Origin: a bacterium
GTDB lineage: Bacteria; Planctomycetota; Phycisphaerae; Phycisphaerales; UBA1924
Length of the DNA stretch: 46,666 nt
Assembly: GCA_024743075.1 (NCBI GenBank)
Contig: JANSXG010000004.1
Span: forward strand, 1 to 46,666
Direction: 5' to 3'
Shown here: piece after piece, positions 16,441 through 24,682 of the stretch
Numbering within the stretch: position 1 is the first letter of the stretch
Layout: every line of letters starts with the position of its first letter
Notes under the pieces: generated by a model
Seen by the model: the letters and a program-made list of their open reading frames with translations, nothing else
Databases searched by the model: none
What the model was told of the DNA's origin: nothing
Translations under genes and position numbers: made by a program

Positions 16441-18444
16441 ATGAAGACCCAATCCGCTTCGCGGGCCACCGCCGCCGTCGCCCTCATCGCCTGCGCCGGC
16501 CTCGCTGTCGCTTCCAACGAAACCCAGTACGTGCCGGGTGCCGGCGCCGACCCGATCGTGCAGTCCACAGCCGGCCTCGCCGGCCAGTACTCCGCCACCG
16601 TGGGCTCGGAACTGGTCTACGGCGCCGGCGGCTTCAACGCGACGGTTTCCGTCCCGGTCCTGCTCGATCGCGACGATGTCCTGCTCAACACGCCCGTCGC
16701 CTGGAACAGCCCCAACGGCCCCGCCGGCTTCATCACCACATTCGGCACCGGCTCCAACGGCTCGGGCCTCGGCGTGGTGCTCTCCTACAACGCCGGTGGC
16801 AACGCCGTGATCATCAACGAGGGCGTCAACAGCCTCTCGAACTCGCCCGGCGAGATCCTCGACAACGGCACCTGGCTCTTCCGCTCGAACTTCAGTTCCA
16901 GCGCCCCGCACAACAACATCGAGTACTTCCAGAACGCCGAAACCAAGCTCCCCGGCTCCGGCGTGAAGCCCGCCACCAGCGGCACCAAGGTCTTCGCCGC
17001 CAACGACGGCATCGACGGAACGACCGGTTCGGCGTTCCTCTCGATCCCGACCGGCATCAGCCGCCCGGGCGGCTTCTTCCTGGGCCAGACCAACTTCAAC
17101 ACCAGCGCCTCCGGTGTCCCGATCGGAACGAACGTGTGGAGCGTCAACCACGGTTCCACCGAACCCGTCGGCTCGCCGGACTTCATCTGGGAGCAACTCT
17201 TCGGCCCGGTCGCGGTGGCTCCGGACGGCACCCCGGCCAGCACCGGCAACCTCCGCCAGACCAAGCCGCAGTTCTTCCGGGTTCCCGGTTGCAGCGAGAC
17301 CTTCATCATCTTCGGCGTCGGCTACACCGGTCAGCCCTTCGGCGGCGGAAACTTCGGTGCCCGCTTCTTCGTTGTCGACACGCTCGACGCCTCCGAGCCG
17401 TTCAACGGCTGGGGCAGCTTCGACGGCACCATCGGCACCTACACGCTGATCAAGGCCGACGGCGGTACCGACCTCGACCCGACCTCCACCGACCAGCGAT
17501 TCGTCACCGGCGGCGCGACCGGTAGCGGCGGCTTCGTGCCGACCCGCTTCGATGTGAACGGCAGCGGTCAGGTCGTCGCGGTCCACGAGGACTTCTCCAC
17601 CTCCGGCGGCACGACCTACCAGGTCCGCCTCTACAACCCCGTGCTCGACGGCTGCACCGTCACCTACCCCGACTTCGAGGTCATCGCCTCCACGGGCGAA
17701 ACCTACGAGAACGGCATCGAGTTCACCCCGTTCATCGACACCTTCCTCGACACCTCCGACCCGCTGAACCCGGTCGTCGTGCAGTCGGCCAACAACACGC
17801 CGTTCTCCGGTGTCTCGATCGACGACAACGGCAACATCAGCTTCACCGCAACCGACGAGCTGTTCATGGAAGAGCAGGTCGTTGATCCCGGCTTCCCGGA
17901 CATCACCGCCGAGGTCGTCTACGCCTCCAACACCTCGCTGTACTACTACCACGCCGATTCGCAGTCTCTGCACCGCATCGTTTCCGGCGGCCAGAACGGT
18001 GAGATGATCGAGAGCTCGGGCAACCCGACCCTCCAGCTCGGGCGCTTCCCGGTCGACAACAACGACTCCAACGCGTTCGGCGGCTTCTCGGCCAACGCCG
18101 GCGTCGCCACGGTCATGTTCACCAACGGCTTCGACGACGCCCGCTCCGGCGCACCCGAGGGCAGCGTCCAGGACGGCGGCCAGCTCAACCCCGGCACCGA
18201 AAACCGCCAGGGCGTGCGCGGCGTCGCGCTCGTTGAGTTCGGCGCCTACGACCCGGACTTCGGCGGCCCCGACTGCCTTGGCGACGCCAACGGCGACGGC
18301 ATCGTCAACCTCGCCGACCTCAACCTCGTGCTCGGCAACTTCGGCCAGACGACCGACGAGGGCGATGTGACCGGCGACGGCGTCGTCAACCTCGCGGACC
18401 TCAACCTCGTGCTCGGCAACTTCGGCGAGTGCAACCAGGGCTGA
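16441..18444 (+). CDS. Large secreted protein with two C-terminal dockerin-type repeats
   Basis: This 667-residue protein has a Sec signal peptide (MKTQSASRATAAVALIACAG, cleavage after AVA near residue 22). The Gly/Asn/Thr-rich body looks beta-structured and I do not recognise its family. At residues about 611-665 stand two dockerin-type repeats, DANGDGIVNLADLNLVLGNF and GDGVVNLADLNLVLGNF, each with Asp/Asn ligands at positions 1, 3, 5, 9 and 12. The 41-nt cores of the two repeats differ by one base. ATG 16441 follows a purine-rich GAGAGAGAAAG. A hairpin follows the gene. The protein is probably exported and calcium-stabilised; a binding partner is not visible. Confidence 0.85.
   Translation: MKTQSASRATAAVALIACAGLAVASNETQYVPGAGADPIVQSTAGLAGQYSATVGSELVYGAGGFNATVSVPVLLDRDDVLLNTPVAWNSPNGPAGFITTFGTGSNGSGLGVVLSYNAGGNAVIINEGVNSLSNSPGEILDNGTWLFRSNFSSSAPHNNIEYFQNAETKLPGSGVKPATSGTKVFAANDGIDGTTGSAFLSIPTGISRPGGFFLGQTNFNTSASGVPIGTNVWSVNHGSTEPVGSPDFIWEQLFGPVAVAPDGTPASTGNLRQTKPQFFRVPGCSETFIIFGVGYTGQPFGGGNFGARFFVVDTLDASEPFNGWGSFDGTIGTYTLIKADGGTDLDPTSTDQRFVTGGATGSGGFVPTRFDVNGSGQVVAVHEDFSTSGGTTYQVRLYNPVLDGCTVTYPDFEVIASTGETYENGIEFTPFIDTFLDTSDPLNPVVVQSANNTPFSGVSIDDNGNISFTATDELFMEEQVVDPGFPDITAEVVYASNTSLYYYHADSQSLHRIVSGGQNGEMIESSGNPTLQLGRFPVDNNDSNAFGGFSANAGVATVMFTNGFDDARSGAPEGSVQDGGQLNPGTENRQGVRGVALVEFGAYDPDFGGPDCLGDANGDGIVNLADLNLVLGNFGQTTDEGDVTGDGVVNLADLNLVLGNFGECNQG
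18304..18425 (+). repeat. Two nearly identical dockerin-repeat cores
   Basis: Bases 18304-18344 and 18385-18425 (41 nt each) differ at one position only. They encode the VNLADLNLVLGNFG part of the two dockerin repeats, which points to recent internal duplication or gene conversion. Confidence 0.85.
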
Positions 18445-18488
18445 TCGCTTCGGCGGTCTCCGGCCGCCGCGATCGCTACGACTTTTCA

Positions 18489-18519
18489 GCGGCGGGGAGT
18501 GAAAGCTCCCCGCCGCCTT
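18489..18519 (+). terminator. Hairpin terminator after the 667-residue dockerin protein
   Basis: GCGGCGGGGAG and CTCCCCGCCGC form a perfect 11-bp stem with the 6-nt loop TGAAAG. Only three T follow, so termination may be partial or factor-assisted. Confidence 0.6.
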
Positions 18520-18556
18520 TCGTTGAGCAGACCACCCGGACCGATAAGGAGTGCCG

Positions 18557-19768
18557 ATGTCCCGCAACCACTTCTCGAGCGTGTTGATCCTTGCCGCCGG
18601 CGCTCTGCTGGCCCCCGGCCTTTACGCGGGGCCGTGCGACGCGCCGTCGGAACCCGTCGAACTGCGCATCGTGACCTACAACGTCAAGCAGGGCCTCGGC
18701 CCGGTCGGATCGACCGCCTGGAACAGCGTCGGCGACATGCTGACCACCATCGACGAAGACGGCGACGGCCCGAACACCTCGCTGATGCCCGACATCATCT
18801 GCTTCCAGGAACTCGACCAGCAGGCCCAGAGCGAACTGGTGGTCTACATCAACACCTTCCTGCCCGGCTACCAGGCCCGGACCGCCAGCGGGGACGGCTT
18901 CAACTACAACGCGATCGTCTTCCGCCCCGACCTCACGCTGCTGGGCTTCACCAACCTGAACACGCCGGGGCCGCGCAACGTCGTGCGCTGCACGTTCGAG
19001 GTCCCCGGCGCTGCGAAGACGCTCACCGTCTACAGCGCGCACTTCAAGTGCTGCGGCGACATCGGCAGCCAGAACACGCGCCGCGCCGAAGCCGACGACC
19101 TCGGTGAGGAAATCTGGCGTGACCGCAACATCGGCCTCGACCTCGACAACAACGGCAGCCGCGAAACCGAGCCCGGCTGGTTCGTGCTCGGCGGCGACCT
19201 CAACGCGAACACACTGACCGGAGACACGACGCTCGACGGGGTGTTCTTCTACGACGACCAGAACGAACCGACCGGCGTGCTCGACCTGCCCGTCGAGTCC
19301 CTGTTCGGACGGATCTCCGGTTCGTTCTTCCCCAACACGTTCCAGAACTCGTCGAGGCTCGACTACATCTGCCTCGATGAAGACCTGGCGATGCTCTACG
19401 ACGCCGATGAGAACGGCGCGCTGAGCGAGTCCGAGATCAACGCGATGGGCTTCGTGTACTTCTCCAACGACAACACCCCCGAGCACGCACCGGGTCAGTT
19501 CGCCAACGGCAACTCCAACGCGACCAGCTTCGGCTCCGACCATCGCCCGGTGGTGTTTGACATGATGCTGCCCGCGCTCCCCAGCGAGCCGGCCTGTCCC
19601 GGCGACGTTACGGGCGACGGCTCGGTCGACCTGGCCGACCTGAACCTCGTGCTGGCAAACTTCGGGACTTCCCCCGGAATCGGCGGCCCCGGAGACGCAA
19701 ACTGCTCTGGGGAAGTCGACCTGGCAGACCTGAACCTGATTCTCGCGAATTTTGGGTGCCAGCCATGA
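18557..19768 (+). CDS. Secreted endonuclease/exonuclease/phosphatase-family protein with dockerin repeats
   Basis: This 403-residue protein has a signal peptide (MSRNHFSSVLILAAGALLAP, cleavage after YAG/A near residue 25). Its EEP (DNase I-like) domain has the expected metal and catalytic motifs in order: RIVTYNVKQG (about 37), CFQELD (82), YSAHFKC (159), GDLNAN (213) and SDHRPVVFD (328). An EF-hand-like loop DADENGALSESE lies inside the domain near 281-292. Two dockerin-type repeats close the protein (GDGSVDLADLNLVLANFG and SGEVDLADLNLILANFG). The family hydrolyses phosphodiester or phosphomonoester bonds; the substrate could be extracellular DNA, but that is not determined. ATG 18557 has AAGGAG at 5 nt; GTG 18551 overlaps that site. 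Confidence 0.88.
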   Translation: MSRNHFSSVLILAAGALLAPGLYAGPCDAPSEPVELRIVTYNVKQGLGPVGSTAWNSVGDMLTTIDEDGDGPNTSLMPDIICFQELDQQAQSELVVYINTFLPGYQARTASGDGFNYNAIVFRPDLTLLGFTNLNTPGPRNVVRCTFEVPGAAKTLTVYSAHFKCCGDIGSQNTRRAEADDLGEEIWRDRNIGLDLDNNGSRETEPGWFVLGGDLNANTLTGDTTLDGVFFYDDQNEPTGVLDLPVESLFGRISGSFFPNTFQNSSRLDYICLDEDLAMLYDADENGALSESEINAMGFVYFSNDNTPEHAPGQFANGNSNATSFGSDHRPVVFDMMLPALPSEPACPGDVTGDGSVDLADLNLVLANFGTSPGIGGPGDANCSGEVDLADLNLILANFGCQP

Positions 19769-19974
19769 ACCAGACGGGGAGCGGCCAAAGCAGCCTTGCA
19801 CCGGCGGAATCGCCGAATCCGGACGTCCGGACTGGGTTATTTCACCCAGACAGCCGGTTCAGAAGCGAGAATTCAGCAATTCGGGCCTCCAATCACTGGA
19901 AATGGGCCCGAAACCGTTGCATAGTATCCAAAGCGTACAAACCGTCGCGATCGATTGTTTGACGTAAAAACCAC

Positions 19975-20002
19975 TTGAGCGCTGGAGCTTTGGTGGTATG
20001 GT
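19975..20002 (+). promoter_or_regulatory. Promoter of the first IPTPGA-tag gene
   Basis: TTGAGC-N16-TATGGT lies about 79 nt before ATG 20081, in a 312-nt gap after the EEP gene. The first 200 nt of this gap hold no supported gene. They contain AT-richer sequence with another TTGACG at 19959. The leader would be about 70 nt. Confidence 0.6.
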
Positions 20003-20025
20003 TTGAGTGACAACCCCACGGTGCC

Positions 20026-20043
20026 CGGCGAAGTGGATTGCCG
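20026..20043 (+). promoter_or_regulatory. 5'-leader hairpin of the first IPTPGA-tag gene
   Basis: CGGCGA-agtgga-TTGCCG forms a 6-bp stem with one G-U pair within the predicted leader. Stems in comparable places occur in the other four genes of this class. Confidence 0.4.
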
Positions 20044-20080
20044 AGCATCCAACTGGTCTAGAGAGATGGAGATTAGAGTG

Positions 20081-20704
20081 ATGAAGAAGATTCTTTCGAC
20101 CGCTGCCGTCCTGGCTTTCGCTGGTTCCGCCTTCGCTGGCAGCTTCGCTGTTGACGGTGCGGCTGACTTCTCCAACGGCGAAGTCGCCGGTGGCGTCGGT
20201 GCTGGTCTGGTCCTCGACGGTACCGCCAGCTACCTGTTCTTCGGCGGCCTGCTGAACCCCTCCGCCTTTGACAGCGGCTTCAACCACAGCGGCGCGTTCA
20301 TTTCGACCCCGGACGGCTCCGCTTTCGGTGCTCCGGCCGAGGCCACCGCGTTCGCTCCCGGCGGCTCGCAGGGCGCCAACAGCTTCAACCGCGCTTGGTT
20401 CGCGGCTGTCGCCGGCGGCACCCCCTCCGCTGACGTCAACGGCTTCCAGTCGGTTCACCTCGCCTACTTCGACGCTGGCGTGACCGGCATCAGCCTGGCC
20501 CAGGGTGGCGACGCTGCCATCCAGATCAACGGCTCCAACGAGTTCGTGAACTTCGACGCCCCGAACGCGAACGGCTACCAGCTCGTCGCGCTCGAGAACA
20601 GCACCTACGGCGGCACCAACCTCTACGTGTCGCTCATCCCGACCCCGGGTGCTGCTGGCCTCCTCGGCCTCGCTGGCCTCGCCGCTGTCCGTCGCCGCCG
20701 CTAA
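20081..20704 (+). CDS. Secreted protein with IPTPGA (PEP-CTERM-like) C-terminal tag
   Basis: This 207-residue protein has a short signal peptide (MKKILSTAAVLAFAGSAFAG), a Gly/Ala/Asn-rich body and a C-terminal tag. The tag is the IPTPGA motif, a hydrophobic stretch (AGLLGLAGLAAV) and four Arg. This three-part layout matches PEP-CTERM sorting signals, in which an exosortase cuts at the Pro motif; the core here is PTPG, not PEP. The body is also rich in Phe and contains no Cys. ATG 20081 (MKK) is preferred over ATG 20066, which would add five charged residues before the signal peptide. A strong terminator follows. The protein is probably surface-anchored or released after processing; the function is unknown. 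Confidence 0.85.
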   Translation: MKKILSTAAVLAFAGSAFAGSFAVDGAADFSNGEVAGGVGAGLVLDGTASYLFFGGLLNPSAFDSGFNHSGAFISTPDGSAFGAPAEATAFAPGGSQGANSFNRAWFAAVAGGTPSADVNGFQSVHLAYFDAGVTGISLAQGGDAAIQINGSNEFVNFDAPNANGYQLVALENSTYGGTNLYVSLIPTPGAAGLLGLAGLAAVRRRR

Positions 20705-20741
20705 TCCGGCCTTCGGATACGACACAATCTGAATGATTGTC

Positions 20742-20777
20742 ACCCGACGCGGTTCACCCCGCGTCGGGTTCTTTTTT
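20742..20777 (+). terminator. Rho-independent terminator after the first IPTPGA-tag gene
   Basis: ACCCGACGCGG and CCGCGTCGGGT form an 11-bp perfect stem around a 6-nt loop. TTC and six T follow in the tail. Confidence 0.9.
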
Positions 20778-20846
20778 GACCACACATCCCGCAGTCCTGA
20801 GACGCTCAGGGTGTCTATTAACTGGTCAGAAAGTGATGACTTTGCC

Positions 20847-20875
20847 TTGGAGCACCGCGATTGCGCGGGTACTCT
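20847..20875 (+). promoter_or_regulatory. Promoter of the second IPTPGA-tag gene
   Basis: TTGGAG-N17-TACTCT gives a predicted leader of about 70 nt before ATG 20953. Confidence 0.55.
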
Positions 20876-20880
20876 GTAGG

Positions 20881-20913
20881 GGAGCGAACGCTCCGTCGGT
20901 GGAGAGACCGACG
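20881..20913 (+). promoter_or_regulatory. 5'-leader hairpins of the second IPTPGA-tag gene
   Basis: Two adjoining perfect inverted repeats lie at the predicted transcript start: GGAGCG-AA-CGCTCC (20881-20894) and CGTCGGT-ggagag-ACCGACG (20894-20913). The second would form a stable 7-bp stem, about 40 nt before the start codon. Confidence 0.5.
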
Positions 20914-20952
20914 ACCTGTGCACAAGAAACAGAGAAGAGAGAGGGAATTCAC

Positions 20953-21558
20953 ATGAGCATCAAGATCGCCAGTTTGGCTGTTCTTGCCGTCGCCGGCGCC
21001 GCGTCCGCAGCCCCGTTCTCGGTGAGCGGTCTTGTTGATTTCGGCGGCCCCGGCAACGCCGGTGCAGCCCTGACCGTCAGCGGTGGTGTCATCGGCTTCA
21101 CCCCCGGCCTCGATACCTACGCCGGCCCCGGTTCGACCGGCGTCGCCATCGCCCCGGACGCCGACAACCCCAGCACGCCGACGCTCACCGCCGGCAGCCC
21201 CGGCTTCTCGTTCGGCGGCTTCGAGGGCGGCTACGCGATGAGCAGCCCCGTCGCGTCGGGCTTCGCTCCCGACGGGCGCGACGGCGTCTTCCTGATGAAC
21301 CTCGTCGGTGACTTCTCGTCGATCAGCATCAGCGATGTCAATGTCGAAATCACCGACGGCAACGGCACCTCGACGATCAATTTCACGGACTTCGACACGC
21401 CGGGCAACAGCGGCTCCGCTTCGTACGAACTCGCCATCTTCGATGAGTTCGGTCGCACGCTCGGCGGCAAGCAGATCTGGGTGGTCTTCATCCCGACCCC
21501 CGGCGCAGCGGGCATGATCGGACTTGCCGGTCTCGCCGCAATGCGTCGCCGTCGCTGA
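20953..21558 (+). CDS. Secreted protein with IPTPGA C-terminal tag
   Basis: This 201-residue protein has a signal peptide (MSIKIASLAVLAVAGAASAA), a Gly/Pro/Ser-rich body and the tag IPTPGAAGMIGLAGLAAM plus four Arg. The body shows beta-like stretches (VNVEITDGNGTSTINFTDFD, SASYELAIFDEFGRTL). It shares the general plan and the FxVxGxxDF start of the mature part with the gene at 20081, so the two are probably distant paralogues. ATG 20953 follows an AGAGAGAGGG purine tract. A hairpin terminator follows. Probably an exosortase-type substrate; the role is unknown. Confidence 0.85.
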   Translation: MSIKIASLAVLAVAGAASAAPFSVSGLVDFGGPGNAGAALTVSGGVIGFTPGLDTYAGPGSTGVAIAPDADNPSTPTLTAGSPGFSFGGFEGGYAMSSPVASGFAPDGRDGVFLMNLVGDFSSISISDVNVEITDGNGTSTINFTDFDTPGNSGSASYELAIFDEFGRTLGGKQIWVVFIPTPGAAGMIGLAGLAAMRRRR

Positions 21559-21581
21559 TTCTTCTCTCTGATGCTCAATCC

Positions 21582-21616
21582 CACAGAACGCGGCCCACAG
21601 CCGCGTTCTGTGCGTT
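21582..21616 (+). terminator. Hairpin terminator between convergent genes
   Basis: CACAGAACGCGGC and GCCGCGTTCTGTG form a perfect 13-bp stem with loop CCACA, followed by C, G and four T on the + strand. surE converges from the other side and may use the same hairpin. Confidence 0.75.
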
Positions 21617-21642
21617 TTGGCGCCGCTCCGATTCCGACTGAT

Positions 21643-22536
21643 TCAGTTCGAGGTGCTGGGCATCGCCCGCATCCGCTCGCGCCAACCATCCATCGCGGAC
21701 TTTTTGGTCAGGTCGTAACGGATCGGTGTGATGCTGATCTTCCGCTCGAAGATGCAGGCGACATCCGTCCCGGGGTCCGCCGCCTGGAAATCGAGACCGT
21801 GCCCGGAGGCCCAGTAGTACACCTGCCCACCCGGCGCCTCGCGACGGTCGTAGCGGTCCACGAGGCCGTGCGTGTTCATCGGGGCGACAACCAGCTCCGG
21901 CTCGTCGGGGCTCGGCGGCTGGCTCGTATCGTCGCAGACCGGCAGATTGATGTTCACACACCGGTGCGCCCCCAGCAGCTCGGTCTGGTCGCCCCCGACG
22001 CCCCCGGCGATCACCGCCTCGATCGCCCGACGGGCCATGCCCGCGGCCCGGTCATAGTCCGGCGTCCCGTCGCCGATGTGCAGTGAGATCGCGATCGAGG
22101 GGACCCCCAGGAACGCCGCCTCGAGTGCCGCGGCGACCGTCCCGGAGTAGATCACGTTGATGCCCACATTCGCCCCCGCGTTGATCCCGGAGATCACGAG
22201 GTCCGGACGCGATTTCTGGCCGAGGATCTCGGGCCAGAGGTGGGCGATGGCGAGCTTCATGCAGTCGGCCGGACGCCCGTCCACGGCGATCGCGTGCTCG
22301 CCGGAGCGAGGGAAGCCGTCGGCGATTCTCCGGCTGGGCGAGGTCATCAGAGGCGTATGGAATGTCAGCCCGTGCGAGGTCGCTGATTGGGCCGTCAGCG
22401 GGGCCACGGTCATCACGCTGGTGTCATCGCCGGCGATCGGTCCTCCGAAACGCCCGTTCGGGTCGGCGATCGCATCGTGCAGCGCGCGGATGCCGGGAGC
22501 GTTGATGCCGTCGTCGTTGCTCAGCAGGATCTTCAT
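21643..22536 (-). CDS. surE: 5'/3'-nucleotidase SurE
   Basis: This 297-residue cytoplasmic enzyme has the SurE start MKILLSNDDGINAPGI, in which Asn7, Asp8 and Asp9 bind the metal. It also has VAPLTAQSATSHGLT, AVDGRPADCMKLAI, and the metal loop VISGINAGANVGINVIYSGT. SurE removes phosphate from nucleoside monophosphates. It is somewhat longer than the usual 250 residues because of a loop around SQPPSPDEPELV and the C-terminal helix. ATG at 22536 gives the canonical N-terminus. It lies 17 nt after the RNA methyltransferase stop on the same strand, so it is the last gene of a three-gene operon. Confidence 0.95.
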   Translation of the reverse strand: MKILLSNDDGINAPGIRALHDAIADPNGRFGGPIAGDDTSVMTVAPLTAQSATSHGLTFHTPLMTSPSRRIADGFPRSGEHAIAVDGRPADCMKLAIAHLWPEILGQKSRPDLVISGINAGANVGINVIYSGTVAAALEAAFLGVPSIAISLHIGDGTPDYDRAAGMARRAIEAVIAGGVGGDQTELLGAHRCVNINLPVCDDTSQPPSPDEPELVVAPMNTHGLVDRYDRREAPGGQVYYWASGHGLDFQAADPGTDVACIFERKISITPIRYDLTKKSAMDGWRERMRAMPSTSN

Positions 22537-22553
22537 CGCCGAAGGGTAGACGA

Positions 22554-23333
22554 TCAGTCGGACGCCGGAGTGCGCATCGCGTGAAAACACACCAGTGCCG
22601 CCGCGACCGCGGCGTTGAGCGACTCGACGCCATCCGCCATGGGGATCGCCAGACGTTCGTCGAGCAGGTCGTTCACGGCCGGCGAGATGCCCGTCGTCTC
22701 CGAGCCGATGACGTACGCGGCGCGGTGGCTCGGCACATGGTCGAAGAGGTCGCTCCCGCCGTCGGCCTCCAGGCCCGCCACACGGAAGCCCACCCCCTGC
22801 AGATACCCAACGGCGCTCGCGAGATCCTCGCACACAACAATCGGCACCTTGTAGACCGTCGCCGCGGAAGACTTGATGACCAGACCGTTCACCCAGGGGC
22901 AGCCGACTCGGGGCCAGAGGATCGCGTCGATGCCCGCGGCGACGGCGGATCGGATGATCATGCCGAGGTTCTGCGGGTTGGTGATGGTGTCCATCGCCAG
23001 CAGCCGGGTCGGCTGAGCCGCGCGCCTGCCGTGGAGCGTCGCGGTCCAGTCCTCGAGTTCGATGACGTTGTTGAGGTGGATCCGGGCGACGACGCCCTGA
23101 TCGTGGCGAGTGTCGCCGGAGAGTCGGGTGACGCCGGCGTAGTCAGACTTCTCGAGCTCGATCTCGTGGCGTCGGCAACGCTCGGCGAGGTCACTCCGGA
23201 ATTCTCCGGGCGCCTGGCGCGCGACGCGCACGAACTCGACGCCGACGCCGGGCGCCTCGATGGCTTCCATGACCGCGCGTCGCCCGTAGACGGTGATCGC
23301 GGTGTTGCCCCGCCAGTTGCGGTTGTCGGTCAT
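22554..23333 (-). CDS. TrmH/SpoU-family RNA methyltransferase
   Basis: This 259-residue protein has a short substrate-binding N-terminal domain (VYGRRAVMEAIEAPGVGVEF, as in RlmB-like enzymes) and a SPOUT methyltransferase domain. Its three SPOUT motifs are DTITNPQNLGMIIRSAVAAG, YVIGSETTGIS and IPMADGVESLNAAVAAAL, which build the knotted SAM site. It probably 2'-O-methylates rRNA or tRNA; the exact target cannot be read from the sequence. It overlaps the upstream glycosyltransferase stop (ATGA) and is followed closely by surE, so all three are co-transcribed. Confidence 0.9.
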   Translation of the reverse strand: MTDNRNWRGNTAITVYGRRAVMEAIEAPGVGVEFVRVARQAPGEFRSDLAERCRRHEIELEKSDYAGVTRLSGDTRHDQGVVARIHLNNVIELEDWTATLHGRRAAQPTRLLAMDTITNPQNLGMIIRSAVAAGIDAILWPRVGCPWVNGLVIKSSAATVYKVPIVVCEDLASAVGYLQGVGFRVAGLEADGGSDLFDHVPSHRAAYVIGSETTGISPAVNDLLDERLAIPMADGVESLNAAVAAALVCFHAMRTPASD

Positions 23334-24643
23334 GACTGCACCTCTCTGAAGTACGAGCGACCGCCCCACTGCGTCTGCGTGCCTCGAGTCAGGTCGCGGG
23401 CGGCGCCGCGGAGCAGCCCCGCGACAACCCACGCGCCCCAGGGCACCAGCAGTATCCGCCAGATAGGCTGGTGCTGCTGACGGTAGACAAGGCCCATGGC
23501 GACGATGAAAGCGATCGCCCCGAGCCCGGACGCGATCGCGAGCGTGAGCGCCGTAGCGCTTGAGCCGAACAGCTGCAGCGCCGCGAGCGCGACCCAGAAG
23601 GCGATCTCGGTGAGCACCGGGAACACAGCGCCGGTGATGACGAGCCGGCGAGCCGATGCGCGGAGCCTCGCGGGCCTGCGACTCGCCGATTCGGTGTAAA
23701 TCCGTTTCCAGCCGCGCTCGAACGCCTCGTAGGCGCGGTACATCTCGCAGCGGAGCATGCCGTCGGCGAGCAGGCAGTTCAGGCGCAGACCGCGCCCTTT
23801 CTGGGCAAAGATCTTGGAGAACTGTATGTCTTCGAGCAGGGCACCCCGGACGCCCGCGTGACCGCCGATGGAATCGAAGGCGGCGCGGCGGAAGAGCATG
23901 AACTGGCCGTTGGCGAACAGCCGGGGCTTGGCCGGGTCGTTGACCTGGTCGAGCGGGAACTGGCGGATGAGCTCGAACGACGCGACGGGCTGGATGTACC
24001 GCTCGTACCACTCATCGATGGTCAGTGTCGAGAGCAGGCTCAGCAGGTCGACATCGCGCTCGACGAGCAGGGCAACGGCCGCGCGGAGGCACGCCGGATC
24101 GAACTCGGTGTCGGCATCGGCGAAAAGGACCAGCCCGCGCGAGAGGTCGTGGATCTCCTCACCGGGCTTGAGCGTCCAGTCGCCCTCGTCCGGTGAACGC
24201 GACCCGTCCAGACGCTTCGACTCGCGGTAACCGCGGTGCATGGCGTGGACTTTGCCCGCCCAGCCCTCGGGGCAGTGATCGTTCACGATGATCTCGACGC
24301 GCGGATCGGGCGAGCCGTCGGGCATACGGATCGCCTCGCGGAGCACCGCCTCGGTGTCGTCGGTGCAGCGGTCGAGCACGAAGACTACGCCGAGGTCGTG
24401 GTAGTTGCTCGCGAGCAGTGAGCGTGCCGCCCGCGCGATCACATCGCGTTCGTTGTGGGCCGGGATGATGACCGTCAGTTCGGGCCAATCGCTGACCAGT
24501 TCGGCGAGCGCGAGTCCGTCGCGTGCTGTCGGCAAGGTTCGCATCGAGCGGAGCACGCGCAGCGCGACCACGCCGTAAAACACGAGCGTCCCGATCGCGC
24601 CGATCAACAGCGGGATGCTCAGGATGGTCAGCCAGAGGGGCAT
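23330..24643 (-). CDS. Family 2 glycosyltransferase, membrane-anchored (HpnB/CrtQ-like)
   Basis: This 437-residue protein has an N-terminal membrane segment (LTILSIPLLIGAIGTLVFYG). Its GT-A domain shows VIIPAHNERDVI, VLDRCTDDT, the DxD-type motif FADADTEFD near residue 175, and GALLEDIQFSKIFAQKG. Two or three membrane segments lie at the C-terminus. Spacing and motifs (EGWAGKVHAM, QFMLFRRAAF) resemble hopanoid- or carotenoid-associated GT2 enzymes. The acceptor is unknown. ATG 24643 is only 33 nt from the divergent epimerase start. First gene of the operon with the RNA methyltransferase and surE. Confidence 0.85.
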   Translation of the reverse strand: MPLWLTILSIPLLIGAIGTLVFYGVVALRVLRSMRTLPTARDGLALAELVSDWPELTVIIPAHNERDVIARAARSLLASNYHDLGVVFVLDRCTDDTEAVLREAIRMPDGSPDPRVEIIVNDHCPEGWAGKVHAMHRGYRESKRLDGSRSPDEGDWTLKPGEEIHDLSRGLVLFADADTEFDPACLRAAVALLVERDVDLLSLLSTLTIDEWYERYIQPVASFELIRQFPLDQVNDPAKPRLFANGQFMLFRRAAFDSIGGHAGVRGALLEDIQFSKIFAQKGRGLRLNCLLADGMLRCEMYRAYEAFERGWKRIYTESASRRPARLRASARRLVITGAVFPVLTEIAFWVALAALQLFGSSATALTLAIASGLGAIAFIVAMGLVYRQQHQPIWRILLVPWGAWVVAGLLRGAARDLTRGTQTQWGGRSYFREVQS

Positions 24644-24653
24644 CAGACTGCGT

Positions 24654-24682
24654 AGGGTACGAGCGAGGAGGCGCCTATGCAC
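24654..24682 (-). promoter_or_regulatory. Possible promoter of the glycosyltransferase operon
   Basis: On the minus strand GTGCAT-N17-TACCCT ends 10 nt before the glycosyltransferase ATG, which would make the mRNA leaderless or nearly so. It overlaps the start of the divergent epimerase gene. Confidence 0.35.

Noticed and set aside
16048-18567. An 839-codon minus-strand open frame
   Set aside because: It is antisense to the dockerin gene and the end of prepilin paralogue 3, with Val/Gly/Arg-rich composition typical of a shadow frame.
19752-19967. Short + strand ORFs in the gap after the EEP gene
   Set aside because: No ribosome site, no hydrophobic or conserved pattern; they overlap the dockerin end.
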